A stretch of 64,000 nt of DNA from Pleomorphomonas oryzae DSM 16300 (lineage in GTDB: Bacteria > Pseudomonadota > Alphaproteobacteria > Rhizobiales > Pleomorphomonadaceae): contig NZ_AUHB01000002.1 of assembly GCF_000422965.1 (NCBI RefSeq), forward strand, positions 350,119 through 414,118, given 5' to 3'. Made by a program: the position numbers and the translations under genes. Every line of letters starts with the position of its first letter. Position 1 is the first letter of the stretch. Below are positions 17,102 to 26,178 of this stretch, piece by piece. The notes below the pieces were generated by a model. The model searched no databases. It was not told the origin of the DNA and was given only the letters and a program-made list of their open reading frames with translations.

Positions 17102-18550
17102 TTACGCGGCGGCGAGCGCCAGCCTGTCGGGGATCTCGATCAGGAAGGTGGCACCAGGGCCACCGTCGAGGCAGCTGATGGTGCCGCCGTGCGCCTTGAC
17201 CAACTCAGCCACGATGGCCAGTCCGAGACCGGTGCCGCCGGACCGCACCGAGCCGGAGAACGGCTTGAACAGCGATTCTCGTGCCTTTTCCGAAAGGCCA
17301 GGGCCGGTATCGGAAACGCGGATGCTCACCTTGGTGCCATCCCGCTCGGCAGAGACGGTGAGCCGGCGGACCACCGCGTCGTCCTTGCACTGTTCCAGCG
17401 CCTGTGCGGCATTGCGGACCAAATTGAGCAGCACCCGGAACAACTGATCCGAGTCGGCATCGACTTCCAGATCTTCCGGAACCGCGTTGACCCACTCGAT
17501 GCTGGCGTGATGAACGAGGCCGGTCATCTCGGCGACGTCGGTGGCGAGGCGCGACAGCGAGAGAAGCCGTCGCGACGGTGGCGCCTCCTGCGCCTTGCCA
17601 TAAGCCAGCACCGACTGGCAGTAGTTGATCGCCCGATCGATGGCTGACACCAGCTTGGGCGCGAAGCGCTGCACCGACGGATCCGGAATGGCCGTCAGGC
17701 GGTCGGAGATCAGCTGGGCCGAAGCGAGCAGGTTGCGGAGGTCGTGGTTGATCTTCGACACCGCGAGCCCCAGCTCGACGAGCCGCTTCTGCTGCTTGAA
17801 CAGCTCCTGGATGCGCTGCTGCATGGTGGCGGCGGCAAACTCGGCGCGGCCGATCTCGTCGGTCCGGCCACCGTAGCGGACCAGATAGGCGTCGCTCTCA
17901 GGCTCCTGCGACCATTTGTAGATCGACTTCCCCAGGCGCCGCATTGGGATGACCATCAGATACTGGATGGAGAAGAACACCAGCACGCCGACGAAGGCTG
18001 AGATCAGGAACGACACCAGAAGCAGTCGGCCGGCGAAATGCAGAAGCTCGTCCCGGAGGTGGGTTTCGGAAAACACCACCTCGATTTCCCCCTCGCCGTC
18101 ATAGTTGCCCGTGACGCGGATGGTGCGATCGCCACCGAACATCATCGTGTCGATCGCTTCCATGACGATGCCATGGGTCTGCTGATTGTCGAAATCGATG
18201 CTGCGGGTAACGGTCGGCGGTGCGTCGGCCATGGCGACGAGCTGTTTCATGCCGGCCGAGCGAACGGCGACGGCATAGGCATCGAGCCGGTTGAGCAGGT
18301 CGGCCTGAATGGTGCGCGGTAGCGCCGTTTCCGGATACGTCGTCAGCGTGTGGGCGACGATGCCGGCAGTACGTATCTTCGACTCTATATAGTTGCGCTG
18401 GAAGTTGGCGATGGCCGGCACGAACAGCAGCACCTCCGCGAACATCACGAAGAGAATCGTGAAGATCAGGAGTTTGAAGGACAGACTGAAGGTGTGAGTG
18501 GCCGGAAAATGCGGCTTGGTAAAGCCGCCGGAAGTGTCAGTCTGGACCAT
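17102..18550 (-). CDS. Membrane sensor histidine kinase (orphan)
   Basis: About 482 residues. A transmembrane helix near 25-50 (LLIFTILFVMFAEVLLFVPA) and another near 190-215 enclose a periplasmic or CHASE-like sensor. A HAMP-like linker follows, then the phosphoacceptor helix KINHDLRNLLASAQ with His269, the N box VLLNLVRNAAQALEQ, DTGPGL and GGTGLGLAIVAELVKAHGG. No response regulator is next to it, so its partner is unknown. The start at 18550 (MVQTDTSGG) is preferred because the upstream 34 residues of a longer reading (from 18652) look unconserved and AT-rich. It converges on nagB and diverges from rpmH. Confidence 0.85.
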   Translation of the reverse strand: MVQTDTSGGFTKPHFPATHTFSLSFKLLIFTILFVMFAEVLLFVPAIANFQRNYIESKIRTAGIVAHTLTTYPETALPRTIQADLLNRLDAYAVAVRSAGMKQLVAMADAPPTVTRSIDFDNQQTHGIVMEAIDTMMFGGDRTIRVTGNYDGEGEIEVVFSETHLRDELLHFAGRLLLVSFLISAFVGVLVFFSIQYLMVIPMRRLGKSIYKWSQEPESDAYLVRYGGRTDEIGRAEFAAATMQQRIQELFKQQKRLVELGLAVSKINHDLRNLLASAQLISDRLTAIPDPSVQRFAPKLVSAIDRAINYCQSVLAYGKAQEAPPSRRLLSLSRLATDVAEMTGLVHHASIEWVNAVPEDLEVDADSDQLFRVLLNLVRNAAQALEQCKDDAVVRRLTVSAERDGTKVSIRVSDTGPGLSEKARESLFKPFSGSVRSGGTGLGLAIVAELVKAHGGTISCLDGGPGATFLIEIPDRLALAAA

Positions 18551-18948
18551 TATGGAGGGTTCCGAAAAAAGAATGCTCTCTATCTGTCGCTTCGCGAGAG
18601 AATTGGAAGAGGCCCGCGTCCGAAATAAGGTAAAATTCTGTCGCGTTGCCATATTTGCCGCTATCTTAGCGTGTCGGAATGCCCGCAGCTGTCAGTAGCC
18701 GACAGAAAGGCCGGGAAGCCGGCGATCTTCAGGCGGCTTGCTTGGCATTGATGCGTTGACGAGCTACCATCCGTCCCGTATAAGCGCCTCCGATCGGAAG
18801 GGCGCCACCGGTCTTTCGGCCGGCTTGGCCGCATGTGCCGTGGCCGATTTCCCAGTTGAGACACACGAGCTATCCGAAGGCGGGGCGTCAGCCGTTCCGA
18901 AGCCGGAAAGCCGCCAGAACGAGGGGCCCGCTGGGCGGGCATACGACC
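18551..18948. other. Divergent region kinase / rpmH
   Basis: 398 bp between the histidine kinase and rpmH. It contains the rpmH promoter described separately and a G+C-rich leader of about 160 nt. Nothing else was recognised. Confidence 0.5.
18756..18784 (+). promoter_or_regulatory. Sigma-70 promoter of rpmH-rnpA-yidC
   Basis: TTGACG (18756-18761), 17-bp spacer, TATAAG (18779-18784). It is a near-consensus promoter at the expected place. Transcription from about 18791 would give a leader of roughly 158 nt before rpmH. Confidence 0.7.
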
Positions 18949-19083
18949 ATGAAGCGGACTTATCAGCCGTCCAAGCTCATTCGCAAGCGCCGTCACGGCT
19001 TCCGTGCGCGCATGGCCACCGCTGGTGGCCGCAAGGTGATCGCCCGCCGCCGGGCCCAGGGGCGCAAGCGTCTGTCGGCGTAA
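18949..19083 (+). CDS. rpmH: 50S ribosomal protein L34
   Basis: 44 residues, the standard L34 length: [20 protein letters not shown], then [21 protein letters not shown]34 is a basic protein buried in 23S rRNA of the large subunit. The longer in-frame reading from 18835 adds 38 residues with no family support. It sits 52 bp ahead of rnpA, the classical pairing. Confidence 0.98.
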   Translation: MKRTYQPSKLIRKRRHGFRARMATAGGRKVIARRRAQGRKRLSA

Positions 19084-19135
19084 TCGGCCCTCGTCCATGG
19101 CGGACGCCGGCCGTCTGGCTCGCGAGGCGCCTGAC

Positions 19136-19546
19136 ATGCAGCGGCTGAAGAAGCGAAAAGACTACGTGAAAGTCGCCCGGGGTGCCAGAACGCCCCGGCG
19201 CGGCTTTTTGCTGCAATCGATCCGCCGATCCGAAGGGGCGGCGGAGACGGTCGAGGCGGATGCCCGCTTCGGCTTCACGGTGACCAAGAAGATGGGCAAC
19301 GCCGTGGTGCGCAACCGCATCCGGCGCCGTCTCAAGGAAGCGGTCCGGCTCGCCGGTGCCGCGGCCGCCGATCCTGGGCGCGATTTCGTGCTGGTTGGCC
19401 GTCGTCCGGCACTTGAGATGCCATTTTCCGATCTGGTTGCCGAAGTGGTCGGCGCCGTTCGCGCTGCGGCCTCCGCAAAGACGGGGCCGCGCGGCGGCAA
19501 GGAGGCGCTGAAGCCGGCGCCGAGCGAGGAAGAAGCAGGTCCATGA
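19136..19546 (+). CDS. rnpA: Ribonuclease P protein component
   Basis: 136 residues. RnpA assists the RNase P RNA in maturing tRNA 5' ends. The N-terminus MQRLKKRKDYVKVARGAR and the signature RFGFTVTKKMGNAVVRNRIR with RRLKEAVRL are typical. The C-terminus has an Ala/Lys/Glu-rich tail of about 25 residues beyond the fold. The start at 19136 matches family N-termini; an ATG at 19097 would add 13 residues. Its stop overlaps the yidC start by 4 bp (ATGA), leaving no room for the yidD gene often found here. Confidence 0.95.
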   Translation: MQRLKKRKDYVKVARGARTPRRGFLLQSIRRSEGAAETVEADARFGFTVTKKMGNAVVRNRIRRRLKEAVRLAGAAAADPGRDFVLVGRRPALEMPFSDLVAEVVGAVRAAASAKTGPRGGKEALKPAPSEEEAGP

Positions 19547-21354
19547 CCGAAAACCGCAATATGATTCTGGCCATCGCCCTGTCGCTGGCTGTGCTGCTAG
19601 GCTGGCAGTATTTTGTCGCCGGTCCCCGGCTCGAGAAGGCGCAGATCGCCGAGCAGGCCGCCCAGCAGCAGTCCACCGGCCAAACCGCTCCGGCCACGGA
19701 TGGCAAAGCGGCTGGCGGCACCACCGCAGAAGGTGGCGCGGCCCCGACGGTCGGTCTCAACACGACGGCGGCCTTCGTCTCCCGTGACGAGGCGCTTGCC
19801 AAGAGCCAGCGCGTTGCCATCGACACGCCGGAACTGACCGGCTCGATCAGCCTTACCGGTGCTCGTCTCGACGACCTGTCGCTGAAGCTCTACCACGAGA
19901 CCATCGAGCCCACGTCGCCGCTCGTGAAGCTTCTCAATCCCTTCGGCACCAACGATGCCTACTATGCCGAGTTCGGCTTCATGGCCCCCGCTGGCGGCAG
20001 CGTCACGCTGCCGGGTGCCGAAACGGTATGGACGGCTCCTGAGGGCGCCCGTCTAACGCCGGCGACCCCGGTGAAGCTGACCTGGGACAACGGTGCCGGC
20101 CTCGTGTTCACCCGCGAGATTTCCGTCGACGACCACGCCATGTTCACGGTGAAGGACAGCGTCGCCAATAATACCGCGACCGCCGCAACCGTCTATCCCT
20201 ATGGGCTCGTCACGCGCTATGGCACGCCGCAGGTGCCGGGTACCTGGGTCATTCACGAGGGTCTGCTCGGCGTATTCGGCAGCGAGGGACTCACCGAGGC
20301 GACCTACAAGAGCCTCAAGGACAGCGAAGGCGTGAAGCCTGCTCCCGTTACCGAGGGTTGGCTCGGCATCACCGACAAGTACTGGGCAACGGCGCTGATT
20401 CCCGATGGCGGCACCACCTTCCAGCCCCGCTTCTCCTGGGCTCTGGCCGGCAATATCGACACCTACCAGGCCAATTACCTTCGCGATCCGCTGCAGGTTC
20501 CGGCCGGTGGCACCGCTGCCACCGAGACGCGCGTGTTTGCCGGTGCCAAGACGGTGGCCCGCGTCGATGCCTATGAAAAGGATCTTGGTATCGTCAAGTT
20601 CGACCGGTTGATCGACTGGGGCTGGTTCTACTGGATCACCAAGCCGATGTTCTGGCTGATCGACTATCTCTACAAGCTGGTCGGCAACTTCGGCATCGCC
20701 ATCCTGCTGGTCACTCTGATCGTCAAGGCCGTCTTCTTCCCGCTCGCCAACAAGTCCTACGCGTCGATGAGCAAGATGAAGATGCTGCAGCCGGCCATGG
20801 CCGACATCAAGGCCAAGTACCCGGACGACAAGGTCAAGCAGCAGCAGGAGACGATGGAACTCTACAAGCGGGAGAAGATCAACCCGCTGGCCGGCTGTCT
20901 GCCGATCGTGGTGCAGATCCCCGTGTTCTTCTCGCTCTACAAGGTGCTCTATGTGACCATCGAAATGCGTCACGCGCCCTTCTTTGGCTGGATCCACGAT
21001 CTCTCGGCTGCAGATCCGACCACCATCTTCAACCTGTTCGGGCTCATTCCCTGGACGCCGCCGCACATGCTGATGCTCGGTATTTGGCCGATCATCATGG
21101 GCGTCACCATGTTCGTGCAGATGAAGCTCAATCCGACGCCGCCCGATCCGACGCAGGCGATGCTGTTCACCTACATGCCGATCATCTTCACCTTCATGAT
21201 GGCGGCTTTCCCGGCGGGGCTGGTGATCTACTGGTCGTGGAACAACACGCTGTCGATCCTGCAGCAGTCGCTGATCATGAAGAAGCACGGCGTCAAGATC
21301 GAGCTGTTCGACAATCTCAAGAGTACATTCGCGAAAAAGCCAAAGGCTGGCTGA
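19543..21354 (+). CDS. yidC: Membrane protein insertase YidC
   Basis: 603 residues, the proteobacterial length. An N-terminal membrane anchor (ILAIALSLAVLLGWQYFVAG) is followed by an Ala/Gln/Thr-rich linker, a large periplasmic domain to about residue 350 and the conserved five-helix insertase core (FGIAILLVTLIVKAVFFPLANKSYASMSKMK, then INPLAGCLPIVVQIPVFFSLYKVL). YidC inserts and folds inner-membrane proteins alone or with Sec. Translational coupling to rnpA is shown by the 4-bp overlap. A terminator follows. Confidence 0.97.
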   Translation: MTENRNMILAIALSLAVLLGWQYFVAGPRLEKAQIAEQAAQQQSTGQTAPATDGKAAGGTTAEGGAAPTVGLNTTAAFVSRDEALAKSQRVAIDTPELTGSISLTGARLDDLSLKLYHETIEPTSPLVKLLNPFGTNDAYYAEFGFMAPAGGSVTLPGAETVWTAPEGARLTPATPVKLTWDNGAGLVFTREISVDDHAMFTVKDSVANNTATAATVYPYGLVTRYGTPQVPGTWVIHEGLLGVFGSEGLTEATYKSLKDSEGVKPAPVTEGWLGITDKYWATALIPDGGTTFQPRFSWALAGNIDTYQANYLRDPLQVPAGGTAATETRVFAGAKTVARVDAYEKDLGIVKFDRLIDWGWFYWITKPMFWLIDYLYKLVGNFGIAILLVTLIVKAVFFPLANKSYASMSKMKMLQPAMADIKAKYPDDKVKQQQETMELYKREKINPLAGCLPIVVQIPVFFSLYKVLYVTIEMRHAPFFGWIHDLSAADPTTIFNLFGLIPWTPPHMLMLGIWPIIMGVTMFVQMKLNPTPPDPTQAMLFTYMPIIFTFMMAAFPAGLVIYWSWNNTLSILQQSLIMKKHGVKIELFDNLKSTFAKKPKAG

Positions 21355-21381
21355 AATCGCGGGCAAAGCTCGTAGATTAGG

Positions 21382-21410
21382 CGGACCGGCTATACCAAGC
21401 CGGTCCGTTT
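21382..21410 (+). terminator. Intrinsic terminator after yidC
   Basis: CGGACCGGCT (21382-21391) pairs with AGCCGGTCCG (21398-21407), loop ATACCA, followed by TTT. It ends the rpmH-rnpA-yidC transcript, at least in part. Confidence 0.8.
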
Positions 21411-21414
21411 CCGT

Positions 21415-21517
21415 TAGAGCATCATCCGACCGGAATGAAATGAGGATCGAAAAGATGATGCTTTCCAGACATGAACCTAGAGCGCCGATCTGATTTCATC
21501 GGATCGAACAGCGCTCT
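21415..21517. repeat. Rhizobial-type intergenic palindromic repeat
   Basis: A 103-bp element of two inverted repeats. AGCATCATC (21418-21426) faces GATGATGCT (21454-21462). AGAGCGC (21479-21485) faces GCGCTCT (21511-21517), enclosing a nested stem CGATCTGAT/ATCGGATCG. This two-part layout matches the abundant short palindromes between genes of rhizobia and relatives. It lies between yidC and engB. Confidence 0.75.
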
Positions 21518-21558
21518 GGGAGGGCGAGGACCGCCCGCCGCCGACAGGAACTGCCACG

Positions 21559-22209
21559 ATGGACGAGACCCGCACTGCGATCGATCCCGAAGCGACGCGC
21601 CTTCTGTTCGCCCGGCCCTGGACCTTCGTCCGCGGCATGGCGCAGGCGGACGACCTGCCGCCGATCGCCGGCACCATCGAGGTCGCCTTCGCGGGGCGTT
21701 CCAACGTCGGCAAGTCGAGCCTCATCAATGCGCTGACCGGCCAGCAAGGTCTTGCCCGCACCTCCAACACGCCGGGTCGCACACAGGAACTCAACCTGTT
21801 TCGGCCGGAAGTCGAGGCCGGTCTCCTGCTCGTCGACATGCCCGGTTACGGTTACGCCGAGGCGCCGAAGGAGAAGGTCGACGTCTGGAACGCGCTGATC
21901 CGCCATTACCTGCGCGGCCGGCCCAATCTCCGGCGAGTCTACGTGCTGATCGATGCCCGCCACGGTATCAAGAAGAACGACGAGGACGTGCTGACGCTGC
22001 TCGACAAGGCGGCCGTCTCCTACCAGATCGTGCTGACCAAGGCTGACAAACTGAAGCCCGGCGGTATCGACAAGGTGCTCGCCGAGACGGCCGAGCGCAT
22101 TCGCAAGCGGCCGGCGGCTTTCCCCGAGGTCATTGCCACGTCGAGCGAAAAAGGCGCCGGCGTCGACGATCTCCGCGCAGCGATTTCGCGCCTGCTCGCC
22201 GGCGCCTGA
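21559..22209 (+). CDS. engB: Ribosome biogenesis GTPase YihA/EngB
   Basis: 216 residues. The G motifs are clear: [12 protein letters not shown] (G1), TPGRTQELN (G2), [14 protein letters not shown] (G3), TKADKL (G4) and [12 protein letters not shown] (G5). EngB is needed for late assembly of the large ribosomal subunit. It follows the palindromic repeat and precedes argB by 107 bp, the usual rhizobial order after yidC. Confidence 0.96.
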   Translation: MDETRTAIDPEATRLLFARPWTFVRGMAQADDLPPIAGTIEVAFAGRSNVGKSSLINALTGQQGLARTSNTPGRTQELNLFRPEVEAGLLLVDMPGYGYAEAPKEKVDVWNALIRHYLRGRPNLRRVYVLIDARHGIKKNDEDVLTLLDKAAVSYQIVLTKADKLKPGGIDKVLAETAERIRKRPAAFPEVIATSSEKGAGVDDLRAAISRLLAGA

Positions 22210-22316
22210 GCCGTCATTTTAGGCAGTTGCGGGTCAGGCAGCCGGTGGTTCTGCCGTTGAGCCTTGCCCCTCGATCGGCTATAGGCCTTGTCGATCCAAC
22301 CGACGCCGAGGCCGCC

Positions 22317-23222
22317 ATGAATACGACAACGCCCGAATCCACCGAAGCGATGCTGTCGCGTGCCCGCATCATCTCCGAGGCGTTGCCCTACATGCAGCGC
22401 TACGACGACAAGACCATCGTGGTGAAGTACGGCGGCCACGCCATGGGCGATCCGGATCTCGCCCGCGCCTTCGCCCGTGACATCGTGCTCCTGAAGCAGT
22501 CCGGCATGAAGCCGATCGTCGTCCACGGCGGCGGTCCGCAGATTGGCGCGATGCTCGACAAGCTCGGCATCAAGAGCGAGTTCAAGAACGGCCTGCGCGT
22601 CACCGACCGCGCCACGATGGAAATCGTCGAGATGGTGCTTGCCGGCTCCATCAACAAGCAGATCGTCTCGGCTCTCAACGCCGAGGGTGGCAGGGCGCTC
22701 GGCCTTTGCGGCAAGGACGGCAATCTCGTCACCGTCGAGAAGGCGACGCGCACCATGCGCGATCCCGACAGTGAGATGGAGAAGGTGATCGATCTCGGCT
22801 TTGTCGGCGAGCCCAAGGTGGTCAACCCGGCCGTGCTCGATATGGTCGCCAAGGAAGACCTGATCCCGGTGGTGGCGCCCGTCGCTCCCGGTGTCGACGG
22901 CGAGACCTACAACGTCAACGCCGACACTTTCGCCGGCGCCATCGCCGGTGCGCTGCACGCCGCCCGCCTCCTGTTCCTGACCGATGTGCCGGGTGTGCTC
23001 GATCGCAACGGGCAGCTCCTCAAGCAACTGACCCGCGCCGAGGCGCAGGCGCTGATCGCCGACGGCACCATTTCCGGCGGCATGATCCCCAAGGTCGAGA
23101 CCTGTTTCGATGCGCTGAAGCGCGGTGTCGATGCGGCGGTGATCGTCAACGGCAAGACGGCGCACGCCGTCCTCCTGGAGATCTTTACCGAGACCGGCGC
23201 CGGCACGCTGATCCGCCGCTGA
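22317..23222 (+). CDS. argB: Acetylglutamate kinase
   Basis: 301 residues. ArgB phosphorylates N-acetylglutamate, the second step of arginine synthesis. Motifs seen are [12 protein letters not shown] (phosphate binding), [22 protein letters not shown] and [17 protein letters not shown], with [10 protein letters not shown] near the C-terminal half. The start at 22317 ([13 protein letters not shown]) fits homologues; an upstream in-frame start adds 30 poorly conserved residues. The last base of its TGA is the first base of the next ATG (TGATG). Confidence 0.96.
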   Translation: MNTTTPESTEAMLSRARIISEALPYMQRYDDKTIVVKYGGHAMGDPDLARAFARDIVLLKQSGMKPIVVHGGGPQIGAMLDKLGIKSEFKNGLRVTDRATMEIVEMVLAGSINKQIVSALNAEGGRALGLCGKDGNLVTVEKATRTMRDPDSEMEKVIDLGFVGEPKVVNPAVLDMVAKEDLIPVVAPVAPGVDGETYNVNADTFAGAIAGALHAARLLFLTDVPGVLDRNGQLLKQLTRAEAQALIADGTISGGMIPKVETCFDALKRGVDAAVIVNGKTAHAVLLEIFTETGAGTLIRR

Positions 23223-23917
23223 TGCGGAAAGAGCAACCGCCCGCTGGTGATGACCTCTCCGTCTTCGCCGGCGTGCGCGATTGGATCTTCGATCTCGATG
23301 ACACGCTTTACCCACCGGAAAGCGGCGTCTTCACCGCTGTGATCGGCCGCATCCGCGCCTACACGGCGCGGGTGACTGGCGCCACCGGCGAGGAGGCCGC
23401 CGCCCTGCAGCGAAACTACGCGGCTCGGTACGGCACGGCGTTGCGCGGCCTGATGGAGGAACACGGCGTCGATCCCGTCGAGTTCCTCGCCGAGGTTCAC
23501 GACGTCGATCGTTCGGTGCTGGGGCCGCATCCGGCGCTCTCCGCGGCTCTCACCCGCCTGCCGGGCCGCAAATTCATTCTGACGTCCGGCACGCACGCTC
23601 ACGCCGGAGAAACGTTGGTTCGACTGGGTATCGACGACTGCTTTGATGGTATGTTCGACATCGTCGATGCCGGTTATCTGCCCAAGCCGGCCGAGGCGAC
23701 CTATGCCGCCTTCCTCGCCCGCTTTTCCATCGAACCGACGGCCGCCGCCATGTTCGAGGATACGCCGCGCAACCTCGTCGTGCCGCGCACCCTCGGCATG
23801 CGCACCGTTCTCGTGGTCGGCCGCACCAAACCACGCCCTGATGCGTCCCCAGCCGACTTCGTCACCGCCGATCTTTCAGACTTTCTGAGCCAAATCGCGG
23901 ACGCGCTTCGCAGCTGA
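23222..23917 (+). CDS. HAD-family pyrimidine 5'-nucleotidase
   Basis: 231 residues of the HAD hydrolase fold: WIFDLDDTLYPPESG (nucleophile Asp and acid Asp), FILTSGTHAHA (motif II), PKPAEATY (Lys of motif III) and FEDTPRNLVVPRTLGM (motif IV). It matches the pyrimidine 5'-nucleotidase group (SDT1/PhoMu-like) usually found beside argB in rhizobia. It would remove phosphate from UMP/CMP-type or modified nucleotides; the true substrate is not shown by sequence. It is coupled to argB through TGATG. Confidence 0.85.
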   Translation: MRKEQPPAGDDLSVFAGVRDWIFDLDDTLYPPESGVFTAVIGRIRAYTARVTGATGEEAAALQRNYAARYGTALRGLMEEHGVDPVEFLAEVHDVDRSVLGPHPALSAALTRLPGRKFILTSGTHAHAGETLVRLGIDDCFDGMFDIVDAGYLPKPAEATYAAFLARFSIEPTAAAMFEDTPRNLVVPRTLGMRTVLVVGRTKPRPDASPADFVTADLSDFLSQIADALRS

Positions 23918-24033
23918 CGAGCCATGCGCTGTCGGGGCTGGTGAAATGAGCCTTTCGCCTGTATGAGAAGGCTCCTTTTTCTCGCGCCGTGCCGGCCGCC
24001 GCCGTTGTCCGCGCGTCCCCTCCCAGGAAGCCC

Positions 24034-25875
24034 ATGTCCTTTTCTCAAGCTCATCCCGCGTTGGCGCGAGCGCTCGCCGCCCGTGGTTACGCCGATCCCA
24101 CCGCCGTTCAATCGGCCGTTGCCGCGCCGGAACTCGCCGGCGCCGATATGCTGGTGTCCGCCCGTACCGGCTCCGGCAAGACCGTTGCCTTCGGCATGGC
24201 GCTCGCCGAACGCCTTCTTGGCCCAGCCGAATTTTTCGGCCCGGCCGGAAAGCCGCTCGCCCTCGTCGTCGCGCCCACCCGCGAACTCGCGCTGCAGGTG
24301 GCACGCGAACTGGCCTGGCTCTATGACGAGACAGGCGCCCGCCTGGTTTGCTGCGTTGGCGGCATGGATCCGCGCCGCGAACAGCGGCAGCTGGCGCAGG
24401 GTGCTCATATCGTCGTCGGTACGCCTGGCCGCCTTTGCGACCATCTCGATCGTCGCAATCTCGATCTGACCGACGCGGTCGCCATCGTTCTCGATGAGGC
24501 CGATGAAATGCTCGACCTCGGCTTCCGCGAAGATCTCGAGAAGCTGCTCGGTGCCGCCCCCACCGATCGCCAGACGCTGCTGTTCTCGGCAACCTTGCCG
24601 GCCGACATCGTCCGCCTCGCCCGCGACTTCATGCGCAAGGATGCGACGCGCGTTGACGTCGCCGAGGATGGCGAGGTTCACGCCGACATCGACTACCACG
24701 CCGTTCGTGTCTTTCCGCACGAGATCGAAAAGGCGGTGGTCAACCTTCTCCGCTTTCATGATGCGACGACGTCCATCGTCTTCTGCGGTACGCGCGAGGG
24801 CGTGAAACGCCTGACTGGCGCGCTTCTCGAGCGCGGCTTCTCCGTGGTGGCTCTCTCTGGTGAGATGGGACAGGGCGAGCGCAACGAGGCGCTGTCGGCG
24901 CTGCGCGACGGCCGCGCCCGCGTCTGCGTTGCCACTGACGTGGCGGCGCGCGGACTTGACGTGCCCGACCTCGGCCTCGTCATCCACGCCGATCTGCCGC
25001 ACGACAGTGAAGTGCTGCTGCACCGCTCCGGCCGCACCGGCCGTGCTGGTCGCAAGGGTGTCTCCGTGCTGCTGGTGCCATCCAACCGTCGCCGCCGCGC
25101 CGAGAGCCTGCTGGCCGGCGCCGGCATCGAGCTGTTCTCCGAGGCAGCACCGTCGGCCGAGACGATCCATAAGCTTGATGAAGAACGCCTGCTCGCCGAT
25201 CCCGTGCTTACCGAAGAGATTGGCGAGGACGAGCGCGCCTTCGCCAGCCGCCTCGCCGAGGGGCGGACGGCCGAAGAACTGGCCGCTGCTTTCGTGCGCC
25301 TGGCCCGCACCCGTCTGCCGTCGCCCGAAGAGATCAGCGATCCCGTCGAGCCCAAGTCCAGGCGCGCCGACGCGCCTGAGCGGCCGAAGCTTCGCGAGTC
25401 GGTCGATTTCACAGGCTCCGCCTGGTTCCGTCTGTCGGTCGGCCGTCGCGACGGTGCCGAGGTGAAGCGCATCCTCGCCTTCTTGTGCCGTCAGTCCGGT
25501 CTCAAGGGGCGCGACTTCGGCGCCATCCGCCTCGCCGATGGCGAGACTTTCGCCGAAGTGGCTCCGGGCGGTATTGCCGCCATGGAGCGGCTGGCCGCCG
25601 CCGGCAACGACGAGAATGTCATCATCTTCCGCGCCGACGGCCCGCCAACAGCGAGTCCGGCAGGCCCCCGCAAGGACAAGCCTCGGCGCGAGGACGACCG
25701 TCCGAAGGCCAAGGCCAGGCCGCCGCGCGATGGCAAGCCGCCCTACAAGGACGCCCCCCGTGACGGCAAGGCGCCCTACAAGGATGCGCCGCGCGACGGT
25801 AAGGCACCTTACAAGGAGCCGCGCGATGGCAAGCCGCCGTATAAGGGCAAGAAGAAAGACCGAAAGGCTGGCTGA
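24034..25875 (+). CDS. DEAD-box RNA helicase with DbpA-type C-terminus and repeat tail
   Basis: 613 residues. The helicase core shows SARTGSGKT, PTRELALQVARE, VGTPGRLCDH, VLDEADEMLDLG, FSATLP, VATDVAARGLDV and HRSGRTGRAG. Residues about 465-540 form a DbpA RNA-binding domain (WFRLSVGRRDGAEVKRILAF). It probably remodels rRNA during ribosome assembly or in the cold. The last 55 residues are low-complexity repeats of the form PRDGKAPYKDA, four copies ending in KGKKKDRKAG. Start at 24034 (MSFSQAHPALARAL) behind AGGAAG; an ATG 45 bp earlier is less likely. Confidence 0.92.
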   Translation: MSFSQAHPALARALAARGYADPTAVQSAVAAPELAGADMLVSARTGSGKTVAFGMALAERLLGPAEFFGPAGKPLALVVAPTRELALQVARELAWLYDETGARLVCCVGGMDPRREQRQLAQGAHIVVGTPGRLCDHLDRRNLDLTDAVAIVLDEADEMLDLGFREDLEKLLGAAPTDRQTLLFSATLPADIVRLARDFMRKDATRVDVAEDGEVHADIDYHAVRVFPHEIEKAVVNLLRFHDATTSIVFCGTREGVKRLTGALLERGFSVVALSGEMGQGERNEALSALRDGRARVCVATDVAARGLDVPDLGLVIHADLPHDSEVLLHRSGRTGRAGRKGVSVLLVPSNRRRRAESLLAGAGIELFSEAAPSAETIHKLDEERLLADPVLTEEIGEDERAFASRLAEGRTAEELAAAFVRLARTRLPSPEEISDPVEPKSRRADAPERPKLRESVDFTGSAWFRLSVGRRDGAEVKRILAFLCRQSGLKGRDFGAIRLADGETFAEVAPGGIAAMERLAAAGNDENVIIFRADGPPTASPAGPRKDKPRREDDRPKAKARPPRDGKPPYKDAPRDGKAPYKDAPRDGKAPYKEPRDGKPPYKGKKKDRKAG

Positions 25876-26178
25876 TCACAGGTCATCTGCAAAGCCGGAC
25901 GTGATAATACTTATGCACGCCTCGGCTTGCGGTGGTCGGATCGGCCCTTTCGCGGCGAAAGCCGTCGGTTCTCCCGTGGTGGCGGCGATAAGGCTTTGAA
26001 GCGGAGAAACTTTTCCTGACCTGAGTTGTCTAGCGTCGCGCGTGCCGCCTTTCGAGGAGCCGGTTCGGCAGCGTGCAGTGTCTTGGTCCGTCAGCCGCCG
26101 CTTTTGTTGCGCGCGCCGCGCAAAACCCCTAAAGCACGAACCCGATGCCAATCCTGCATGGCCCATTCGGAGACCATC
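25876..26178. other. Spacer helicase / dapD
   Basis: 303 bp. No gene or clear terminator was seen. An in-frame extension of dapD from 26026 gives 51 residues rich in Arg and Ala without family support. Confidence 0.5.

Noticed and set aside
25730-25872. CRISPR-like or minisatellite array
   Set aside because: The repeats are in frame within the helicase gene, lack unique spacers of constant length, and no cas gene is nearby.
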